Of a stretch of 64,000 bases of DNA, positions 13,502 to 23,783 are shown piece after piece. The translations under genes were made by a program, and so were the position numbers. The stretch is from Penaeus vannamei (taxonomy: Eukaryota; Arthropoda; Malacostraca; Decapoda; Penaeidae): positions 19,228,770-19,292,769 of the forward strand of contig NC_091589.1 in assembly GCF_042767895.1 (NCBI RefSeq), written 5' to 3'. A model generated the notes under the pieces. That model ran no database searches. It was not told the DNA's origin and was given only the letters and a program-made list of their open reading frames with translations. How positions within the stretch are numbered: position 1 is the stretch's first letter; every line of letters begins with the position of its first letter.

Positions 13502-16500
13502 CATCATAATTACCTGAATTTATATTAAAATCATAATTATCATTTAAAAGTGAAAAGATTTTTTTCGACCTTTCGCTAGATTTTGCCGTTTATTCAACTT
13601 GTGGGATTTGAATAGTTTTAGCATTTATTTCATTATAAATTGACTCTATGATTATTGTTAACACCATTACTGTCATTTTTCTTATAATTATCATCTTTAT
13701 AGTCTTTATCGTCATGATTATCATTATCATTATCATTATTGCAATTTTAATGATGATTATGCTAATTGTTACTGTCATTTTCATCGTTATAATATTTTTA
13801 TAATGATAACAATAATGATAATTTTAGAAATAATAATGACAATAATAATCATTATAATAACAATGATAATGATATTATTTCCATTGTCATTATTAGTATG
13901 AAAATTATTAGGATAGAGTTAAGTATTGCTATTATATCAGTAATTATTAAAGTTATCATTATAATTATCATTTTATTATTATCATCATTATTATTGTCTT
14001 TATCATCACAAGTATCATCATTATTTTTAATAACAAAGGCATATCATGAAAATCATCATAATTACCTGAATTAATGTTAAAATCATAATTATCATTTAAA
14101 AGCGAAAAAGGGTTTTTTTCGACCTATCTGTCAAAATTCTGTAATACCCTAGATTTTGCTGTTTTTCGACTTTGGGGATTTTATTAGTTTTAGCCTTTAT
14201 TTCATTATAAATGGACTCTATTATTATTATTATTATCATCATCATCATTATTGTCATTATTCTTATGATTTTCATCATTATAGTCATTATCGTCATGATT
14301 ATCATTATTATCACTATCTTTATTGCAGTTATAATGATAATTATGCTAATTATTAGTCCTTTTCATCATTATAACTATTTTTGTAATGGTAATAATAATT
14401 ACAATTTTAGAAATAATAATGACAATAATACTCATTATAATAACAATAATAATGATATTATTATTTCTATTGTCATTATTAGTATGAAAATTATTAGAAT
14501 AGAGTTCAAAATTATCATTATAATTCTCATTTTATTATTATCATCATTATTATTGTCATTATCATCATAATAATCATCATTATTGTTAATAATAAAGGCA
14601 TTATCATGAAAATCATCATAATCACCTGATTTAATGTTAAAATCATTATTATTATCATTTAAAAGGGAGAAAGGAGGTTTTTCGACCTTTCTCTCAAAAG
14701 GCTGTAATACGATAGATTTTGCGGTTGTTCGACTTTGGGGATTTTACTACTTTTAGCCTTTATTTCCTTATAAATGGACTGTATGATTATTATTATCATC
14801 ATTATCATCATTACTGTCATTATTCTCATGATTATCATCATTATAGTCATTATCATGATTATCATTATTATCATTAGCATTATTGCAGTTATAATGATTA
14901 TTATGCTAATTATTACTGTCATTTTCATCATTATAACTATATTTATAATGATAATAACAATAATGATAATTTTTAAAATAATAATGACAATAATACTCTT
15001 TATAATAACAATAATAATATCATTATTATTTCTGTTGTCGTTATTAGTATGAAAATTATTAGAATAGAGTTCACTATTGCTATTATTGCAGTAATTATAT
15101 AGCTATCATTTTATTACTATTATCATCATTATTATTGTTATTCCCATCATAATTATCATTTTAGTTAGAAATAAAGGTATTATCATGAAAATAATCATAA
15201 TTACCTGTATTAATGCTAAAATCATCATAATTATCATTTAAAAGTGAAAAAGTTTATTTTTCGACCTTCCTCTGAAAACGACTTTGTTCGCTAGATTTTG
15301 CGTTTTTTTTCGACTTCTGGGATTTTATTAATTTTAACCTTTATTTCATTATAAATGGATGATTATTATTTTAATTATTATCATCATTACTGTCATTATT
15401 CTTATGATTATCATTCTTATAGTCATACTGTCATTTTCATCATTATAACTATTTTTATAATGATAATAACAATGATAATTTTAGAAATAATAATGACAAT
15501 AATACTCATTTTAATAAAAATGATAATTATATTATTATTATTATTTATATAATCATTATTCGTATGAAAATTATTAGAATAGAGTTCATTATTATCAGGT
15601 AATTATTATCAAAATTATCATCATAATTATCATTTAATTATTATTATCATTGTTATTATCATTATCATCATACTTATCATCATTTTTGTTAATAATAAAG
15701 GCATTATCATGAAAATCATCATAATTACCTGAATTAATGTCAAAATCATCATAATTATCATTTAAAAGCGAAGTTTTTTTTTTTTTTTTTTTTTTTTACC
15801 TTTCTCTCCAAAGGCTGTTTTATCCTAGATGTTGCCGTTTTTTCGACTTTTGGGATTTGATTACTTTTATTTCATCATAAATGGGCTCTATGATTATTAA
15901 CACCATTATCATCCTTATTGTCATTATTCTTATGATTATCATCATTATAGTCATTATCGTCATGATTATAATTATTATCACTATCATCAATGCAGTTATT
16001 ATGATTATTATGCTAATTATTAGTCCTTTTCGTCATTATAGCTATTTTTGTAATGATAATAAGAACAATGATAATTTTAGAAATAATAATGACAATAATA
16101 CTCATTATAATAACAATAATAATGATATTATTATTATTTCTATTGTCATTATTGGTATGAAAATCATTAGAATAGAGTTAGTTATTGCTATTGTTGCAGT
16201 AATTATAAAAATTATCATTATAATTATCATTTTACTATTATTATCATCATTATTATTTTCATTATCATCATAATTATCATCATTATTGTTAATAATGTAG
16301 GAATTATTATGAAAATCATCATAATTACCATAATCATATTTAAAATCATCATAATTAGTTTTCGCCTTTATTTCCTTATATATAGACTGTATGATTATTA
16401 TTATCATAATTATCATCATTACTGTCATTATTCTTATGATTATCATCATTATAATCATTATCTAATGATTATCATTATAATCATTATCATTATGCTAATT

Positions 16501-19500
16501 ATTACTATCATTTCCATCACTGTAAATATTTTTATAAGGATAATAACAATATTGATAATTTTAGAAATAATAATGACAATAATACTAATTATAATAACAA
16601 TAATAATGATATTATTATTATTTCTATTGTCATTATTAGTATGAAAATTATTAGAATAGAGTACATTATTGCTATTATTGGGGTAATCCTAAAATTAACA
16701 TAAAAATTTCCATTTTATTAATATTATCATCGTTATTATTGTCATTAACATCATAATTAGCATCATTGTTGTTAATAATAAAGGAATTATCATGAAAATC
16801 ATCATAATTACCTGAATTGATGTTAAAATCATCATAATTATCATTTAAAAGCGAAAAAGGTTTTTTGTTTTTGACCTATCTCTCAGAAATCTGTAATACG
16901 CTAAATTTTGCCGTTTTTTCGACTTCTAGGATTTTATTAGTTTTCGCCTTTATTTCATTATAAATGGACTCTATGATTATTTTTATCCTCATTATTGTCA
17001 TTATTCTTATGATTATCATCATTATAGTCATTATCGTCATGATTATCATTATTATCATTATCATTATTGCAGTTATAATGATTATTATGCTAATTATTAG
17101 TTATTTTCATTATTATAACTATTTTTATAATGATAATTTTAGAAATAATAATGGCAATAATGCTCATTATAATAACAATAATACTGATATTATTATAATT
17201 TGTATTGCCATTATTAGTATGAAAATTATTAATTAGAGTTCATAATTGCTATTATTGCAGTAATTATGAAAATTATCATTATAATTATCATTTTATTATT
17301 ATTATTATTATTATTATTATCATTATCATAATAATTATCATCATTATTGTTAATATTAAATGCATTTTCATGTAAATCATCATAATTACCTGAATTCATG
17401 ATAAAATCATTAATATACTTTAAAAACGAAAAATGTTTTTTTCGACCTTTCTCTGAAAAGGGTGTAATGCGCAAGATTTTGCCATTTTCGACTTTTGGGA
17501 TTTAATTAGTTTTAGCCTTTATTTCATTATAAATGGACTCTATGCTTATTATTATTATTATTGTCATTATCATTATGATTATCATCATTATAGTCATTAT
17601 CATCATGGTTATCATTATCATTATTATCATTATTGTAGTTATAATTATTATGCTAATTATTCCTCTCATTTTCATCATTATAACTATTTTTATAATGATA
17701 ACAATAATGATGATTTTAGAAATAATAATGACAATAATACTCATTATAATAACAATGATAATGATATAATTATTATTTCTATTGTCATTATTAGTATGAG
17801 AATTATTAGAATAAAGTTCTTTATTGCTATTATTTCAGTAATTATCAAAATTATCATTATAATTTTCATTTTATTATCATTATCATCATTATTATTGTCA
17901 TTATCATCATAATTATCATCATTATTGTTAATAATAAAGGCATTATCATGAAAATCATCATAATTACCTATATTAATGTTAAAATCATCATTATTATCAT
18001 TTAAAAGTGAGAAAGGGGGTTTTCGACCTTTCTCTGAAGAATCTGTAATACGATAGATTTTTCGTTTTTTCGACTTATGGGATTTTATTAGTTTTAGCCT
18101 TTATTTCATTATAAATGGACTCTATGATTATTATTATCATCATTATCATCATTACTGCCATTATTCTTATGATTATCATCATTATAGTCATTATCGTTAT
18201 GATTATCATTATTATCATTATCATTATTGCAGTTATAATGATTATTATGCTAATTATTACTGTCATTTTCATCATTATAACTATTTTGATAATAATAATA
18301 TTAATGATAATTTTAGAAATAATAATGACAACAATAATCATTATAATAAAAATAAGAATTATTTTATTTTTATTTCTTTTGACATTATTGGTATGAAAGT
18401 TATTAGAATAGAGTTCATTATTGCTATTATTGCAGTAATTATCAAAATTATCATTATAATTCAAATTTTATTATTATTATCATCATTATTTTTGTCATTA
18501 TCATCATAATTATCATCATTATTGTTAATAATTAAGGTTTTTTTTCGACCTTTCTATCAAAAGGCTGTAATACGGTAGATTTTGCCGTTTTTTCGACTTA
18601 TAGTCATTATTGTCATGATTATCATTATTATCATTATTATTATTGCAGTTATAATGATTATTAAGCTAATTATTACTCGCATTTTCATCATTATAACTAT
18701 TTTTATAATGATAATAACAATAATGATAATTTTAGAAATAATAATGACAATAATAATAATTATAATAGCCATAATAATGATATTATTATTTCTATTGTCA
18801 TTATTAGTATGAAAATTATTAGAATAGAGTTCATTATTGCTATTATATCAGTAATTATCAAATTTTTTTGTTATAAGTATCATTTTATTATAATAATTAT
18901 TATTATTATCTTCATAATTATCATCGTTATTATTAATAATAAATGCATTATCATGAAAATCATCATAATTACCTGAATTAATGTTAAAATCATCATAATT
19001 CTCATTTAAAAAAGAAAAAGCTTTTTTTGGACCTTTCTCTCAATAGGCTGTAATACGCTTGATTTTGCCGTTTTTTTCGACTTTTGGGATTTTATTAGTT
19101 TTAGCCTTTATTTCATTATAAATGTACTCTATGATTATTATTATCATTATTGTCACTATTCTTATAATTATCATCACTATAGTCATTATCGTCATGATTA
19201 TCTTCATTATCAGTATCATTATTCCAGTTATAATGATTATTATGCTAATCATTACTGTCATTTTCATCAATATAACTATTTTTATAATGATGATAACAAC
19301 GATAATTTTAGAAATAATAATGACAATAATACACATTATAATAATAATAATGATATTATTATTATTTCTATTGTCATTATTAGTATGAAAATTATTGGAA
19401 TAGAGTTCATTATTGCTATTATTGCAGGAATTATCAAAATTATTGTTATAATTATCATTTTTTATTATCATTATTATTGCCATTATCATCGCAATTATCA

Positions 19501-20292
19501 TTATTGTTAATAATAAAGGAATTATCATTAAAAAATTCATAATTACCTGAATTAATGTTATGCCGGTTTTCCGACATATGGGATTTTATTAGTTTAACCT
19601 TTATTTCATTATAAAAGGACTCTATGACTATTATTATCATTATCATCAATATTGTCATTATTCTTATGATTATCATCCTTATAGTGATTATCGTCATGAT
19701 TATCATTATTATCATTATCATTATTGCAGTTATAATGATTATTATGCTTATTATTACTGTCATTTTCATCATTATAATTATTTTTATAATGATAATAACA
19801 ATAATGATAATTTTAGAAATAATAATGACTAATACTCATTATCATATCAATAATAATGATAATATGATTATTTCTATTGTCATTATTGGTATGAAAATTA
19901 TTAGAATAGAGTTCATTATTGGTATTATTGCAGTAATTATTAAAATTATTATAATTCTCTTTTTATTATTATCATCATTATTATTGTCATTATCATCATA
20001 ATTATTAACATTATATTTAATAATAAAAGCATTAACATGAAAATCATCATAATTACCTAAATTCATGTTAAAATCATAATTATCATTTAAAAGTGAAAAG
20101 GTTTTTTTCGACCTTTCTCTCGAAAGGCTGTAATGCGCTAGATTTTGCCGTTTTTTCGACTATTGGGATTTTATTAGTTTTAGCCTTTATTTCATCATAA
20201 ATGGACTTATGCTAATTATTACTGTCATTTTTATCATTATAACTATTTTTATAATGATGATGACAATATTGATAATTTTTCAAATAATAACG

Positions 20293-20297
20293 ACAAT
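20293..20297. repeat. Left target-site duplication ACAAT of LTR locus A
   Basis: ACAAT directly precedes the LTR terminus TGTAG and is found again at 26524-26528 directly after the other terminus (CTGCA). The target is the satellite motif GACAATAATACTCAT. A 5-bp duplication fits the LTR-retrotransposon integration footprint. Confidence 0.85.
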
Positions 20298-20544
20298 TGT
20301 AGCGAGTCGTAGACCCAGTAGATTATAAGTGGTTTGGTTGAGTCCGGGATCAACCGAGAATATGGTTTTTGCATAAAGGAAAGATTGGTCTGCAGTGAAC
20401 AGATGTAAGGTTCCAGGCCTACGGCACGCTGCCACCACCCGATTAGTAGGTTCGGGAACCTTGTATGTCGTGTAAGTGGGTGTGGGTGTTGTATCAGAGA
20501 AGGGTGGAGAGAAAGTACAGAATTTGTGTGTTGAATATTGGATG

Positions 20545-21847
20545 TGTAGTGTGATCCGTCTAACCCAGGGGTCCCGTCCCAGTTCTTCAAGGCACTCTTA
20601 GAATTCTGCCCTCCCTTGATGCTGGCGGGGGATACAGGCGCAAATAGACCTGGTTAACCCCTGTCAATTCAATCCCCTTAAGTGGTAGCGTGGGTGGAGA
20701 CTGAATCATGAATAGGGGTGTTCCAGTGTGAATACCACTTTCTGACGTTCAGCCTAACCATATGGTAAAATACATACTAAAAAGTAATCTAAGAAAAATA
20801 CAAAAGTAAAAGAATGTGCTAAAGGCACCTAAAATTACTGACTGTCGTATGCAAAAACTAAAAGAAAAGACTTCCAGAGTGGAGAGCCTGGCTGAAGGCC
20901 TTAACATAAAACAAAGACAAAACCAGCAAGTCTGGCGTCAGAGCTGAAGGCTTAAAATCCCTTAAACCTAAAAGAAAAAAAAATACGACAGTATAAAACC
21001 CGAGTCTGGTGACACCGAAACAGGAAAACTAAAACTAAAAGATCACTCAGACTTCCTACTTTGAAAAGTTAGAAGTTACAAATAAAACAAAGAAAAACAG
21101 ACCAGCCAAATTCATTTAAAAGTAAATAAATAAATAAAAGGCTGTTCTAATTATTCAATAAAAATGTTCTTGAGATCACGTTCAGCTCCTATGTAAAGAA
21201 TATCATGATCTCATTACTTAACTTATTATCTTCCGTGATCGTCTCTGTGTTCGGTTCAACAAATATGGCGACACTGCCGGTGGTTCAAAGCTTCGGAGGA
21301 TAGTCAAACACACTCGTTGACGTCTCGACTCGTACTGTTTATTGTTTCTTTTTCCAATGCCCCGGTGACGTCAGAGGCCAAACATTTATACAAAATATAT
21401 TCTCGTAATAAATAAGCTAAAACTGTATAAAAACGAACAAAAATAAAACTAAATGTATAGAATTGAAATCATAAGAAAAAGAAAAGCGATAACTAAAAAG
21501 AACAAATAAACACTGTACGTAAAAAATGCTCCCCCTACAACTTAAAATGAAAACTAAGTAAAAATGAGACCTTAAAACTTTATTGAATGTTAAAAAACTA
21601 AAATGAATAAAAGCTAAACGATGAAAGGGTCATAAAAGGGTCATGAAAATGTTTCGTTGTTAAATCATGAAAAAAATGTTAAGAGAAAACACAGAATAAA
21701 AAGGGGACACTAAAATAAAACAATAAAAGTCAATAAAAACGAGAAAAAAAGGGCCAAAACAGAGGTGAGACACAAACAATCCTCTAACACGGCAGCCAGA
21801 GCGGGAGAGCAGAGAGGATGAGATGCAGCATCCAAGACCACCTTACA
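20545..21847. mobile_element. Nested solo LTR (second family) in LTR A
   Basis: This 1303-bp insertion starts TGTAGTGTGATCC and ends CCACCTTACA, so it has TG...CA ends with a short inverted repeat (TGTAG/CTTACA). It is flanked by a 4-bp direct repeat GATG (20541-20544 and 21848-21851). The empty site is visible at 54028-54050 and in the fragment at 2356-2668, where TTGGATGTGTAGGTGT runs uninterrupted. No internal domain is present, which is what a solo LTR predicts. It contains a perfect palindromic TGACGTCA at 21366-21373. The family is not recognised. Confidence 0.8.
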
Positions 21848-22297
21848 GATGTGTAAGTGTGTAGATGTGAAAAGGGAGATAGTGTAGGCTGAGCGTCTGC
21901 GTGGACGTGTTTGGAAGAAAAAAGCAAGATCATAGAATTCTTCTTCTTCCCTTCTGTTTGAGCATCCGCCTGCTGGGAAAGGGAACCCAGGTATAGCAAA
22001 ATTATTCTGCTCTTTGAATATCAGCTTAATATTCTCTGATTTGACTAGCCTTTTTACAGCCTTTCAAGGGTTGCGAGATATCAGAGCAACCAACAATGTG
22101 CTGTTTAGGAGACCCGAGTCCGAGAAAGATTTAGGCATCTAACCTTGGTCAGAACCAGAACTTTCGTGGTTGTATAAATTATATTGACTGGAGTAGAGTA
22201 AAAGCTCTAAGATGGTACGATGTTTATTTAGAGAGCAAGTTACACTCACTAGGGAATTACAGGCATTTTTCAGTCATGAAAAGTAGAAGCAAGGTGT

Positions 22298-22333
22298 GTG
22301 CATCACCAATTTATCACAGCGGCGGTGATGCAC
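22298..22333. other. Conserved stem-loop in LTR A
   Basis: The arms GTGCATCACC (22298-22307) and GGTGATGCAC (22324-22333) are perfect inverted repeats of 10 bp around a 16-nt loop containing TTATCACAGCGG. The arms are unchanged in LTR B-left and in both duplicated copies inside the right LTR of B (near 54480 and 54794), although the surrounding sequence differs. Conservation of both arms suggests an RNA structure in the LTR transcript, but no function is known to me. Confidence 0.7.
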
Positions 22334-22711
22334 GAGAAATCAACACCAGATAAACTTACCACAATATAAAAAATGTCTTCCCTAAGTTGGCGTCCCAACT
22401 CCAGAAGTACTGTTACTAGGGGGTCAGCATAAAATATAATCCAACCCAAATGGACGTTAACTGTTAAACTCCAAAGCTAATGCTGACGGATACCTAGTAA
22501 GAGTACTTGTGTAAACAGTGAACAAAAGAATTAAGCAATAACTCAATAAGAAGGCTGAACTGGCAAAGTCAATGAAGGGACTGGTCAAGAAGACTGCCTA
22601 AATAGCCACAAGATCAGACAGGAGTCAGCCGAAACAACCAACGACAATAACAACAAAAATCACGTATCATGTGATAAGGGCTCTTTATCAGGAGATAGGG
22701 ATCACCAAAGT

Positions 22712-22739
22712 CTGCCTGATCACCCACAAGGTCAGGCAG
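22712..22739. other. LTR hairpin 1 of a covarying pair
   Basis: CTGCCTGA (22712-22719) pairs with TCAGGCAG (22732-22739) across the loop TCACCCACAAGG. It lies in an imperfect tandem repeat of about 253 bp whose second copy has the related hairpin at 22965-22992. In LTR B-left it is intact at 46157-46184. In the right LTR of B, near 54893, the left arm is damaged (GTGTCTGA). Confidence 0.7.
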
Positions 22740-22964
22740 AGATCAACAGAAACCTATATCAAACAATTACGGGAAAAGATCTTGATAAAGATCTTTATCC
22801 CCGGAGGTACGAATCCTCAAGCAGAGACGAAAGAAACATGAATTAACTTGGTTGTAAAATAAATGTACAGGAGATACGAATCCTCAAGTACGAACGAAAT
22901 AAAACGAAGTATTAACTTAAGTCATAAAAAGGGAGAGTCACACTGGAGGGACAATCACAAAGGG

Positions 22965-22992
22965 CTGCTTGATCACCCACAAGATCAAGCAG
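22965..22992. other. LTR hairpin 2 of a covarying pair
   Basis: CTGCTTGAT (22965-22973) pairs with ATCAAGCAG (22984-22992) across the loop CACCCACAAG. Relative to hairpin 1 a C-to-T change in the left arm is matched by a G-to-A change in the right arm. The right LTR of B keeps it with one G.T wobble (CTGCTTGAT / ATCAAGTAG, near 55145-55172). Each hairpin is followed by a CTTTAT..CCCGGAGGTACG and ATCCTCA(A/G)GCA motif, so the LTR holds a tandem structural module. Confidence 0.7.
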
Positions 22993-23283
22993 AAATCAAC
23001 AAACACGCATTAAGCGAAACAAAACAATCAACGATAAAGTACGTAAAGGTACTGAAAAAGATCTTTATTCCCGGAGGTACGGATCCTCAGGCAAGAATGA
23101 AAAGAAACTAAGTAATAACTTAGTTGTAAAATTGAATACACTGGAGGTACGGATCCTCAAGCAGTGTTCCTCTAAATCATTTGGTCCTAATGCTCTCAAA
23201 CACTGGGAAATACACAAAAATGTTATGGGACTTCATGAAAGACTGCACCCTGCAGATAATAATGCAGCATGTCACCCTAAAGT

Positions 23284-23783
23284 NNNNNNNNNNNNNNNNN
23301 NNNNNNNNNNNNNNNNNNNNNNNNNNNNNNNNNNNNNNNNNNNNNNNNNNNNNNNNNNNNNNNNNNNNNNNNNNNNNNNNNNNNNNNNNNNNNNNNNNNN
23401 NNNNNNNNNNNNNNNNNNNNNNNNNNNNNNNNNNNNNNNNNNNNNNNNNNNNNNNNNNNNNNNNNNNNNNNNNNNNNNNNNNNNNNNNNNNNNNNNNNNN
23501 NNNNNNNNNNNNNNNNNNNNNNNNNNNNNNNNNNNNNNNNNNNNNNNNNNNNNNNNNNNNNNNNNNNNNNNNNNNNNNNNNNNNNNNNNNNNNNNNNNNN
23601 NNNNNNNNNNNNNNNNNNNNNNNNNNNNNNNNNNNNNNNNNNNNNNNNNNNNNNNNNNNNNNNNNNNNNNNNNNNNNNNNNNNNNNNNNNNNNNNNNNNN
23701 NNNNNNNNNNNNNNNNNNNNNNNNNNNNNNNNNNNNNNNNNNNNNNNNNNNNNNNNNNNNNNNNNNNNNNNNNNNNNNNNNNN
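23284..23783. other. Assembly gap (500 N)
   Basis: A run of exactly 500 N is a conventional scaffold gap of unknown true length. The 1860 bp left of it (21424-23283) and the 1854 bp right of it (23784-25637) are homologous, so the flanking contigs overlap in content. Open frames that span the N run are meaningless. Confidence 0.98.

Larger units (their letters stand above)
2669..20292 (+). repeat. Satellite array 1, main part
   Basis: About 29 units in one orientation. Unit anchors (ATGGACTCTATG or a variant) lie near 3430, 3533, 4085, 5024, 5614, 6176, 6750, 7201, 7778, 8375, 8951, 9546, 10068, 10698, 11287, 11868, 13036, 13635, 14211, 14774, 15355, 15881, 16384, 16964, 17533, 18115, 19122, 19624 and 20203. 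Spacing is mostly 560-600 bp, with shorter hybrid units. Each unit has a TCATTATTGTC-type left half, a reverse-complement-like block (AATAATGACAATAAT) in the middle, then GAATAGAGTTCATTATTGCT, a TCATTATTATC tract, AATAATAAAGGCATTATCAT, ACCTGAATTAATGTTAAAAT and the core. Every open reading frame here is triplet-repeat translation (Ile/Met or Asn/Asp/Tyr/His) and I do not call any of them genes. Confidence 0.95.
20298..23283 (-). mobile_element. LTR locus A, part left of the gap
   Basis: This is a gypsy-family LTR whose coding strand, by comparison with element B, is minus. It begins TGTAGCGAGTCGTAGACCC and matches 43723-46728 almost base for base, including the nested solo LTR at 20545-21847. 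It ends at the N run about 870 bp before the expected LTR end. It contains the 10-bp stem GTGCATCACC/GGTGATGCAC (22298-22333) and the covarying hairpins at 22712-22739 and 22965-22992. Compared with B it lacks about 34 bp near 22431 (the CATCCAAGTCCCTAAATTAC segment). No protein-coding gene is supported. The Arg/Ser/Leu-rich frames of 60-110 codons are not conserved domains. Confidence 0.9.

Noticed and set aside
42..20001. Many open frames of 60-150 codons rich in Ile/Met or in Asn/Asp/Tyr/His, on both strands of array 1 (the same holds for arrays 2 and 3)
   Set aside because: They are translations of ATT/ATC/ATG triplet tracts. Such tracts lack stops in several frames at once, and the frames appear on both strands with no domain.
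20249..20590. Minus-strand frame of 113 codons at the LTR start, repeated at 43674-44015
   Set aside because: It begins in the nested LTR and ends in satellite DNA. It has no domain and is present twice only because the segment is duplicated.
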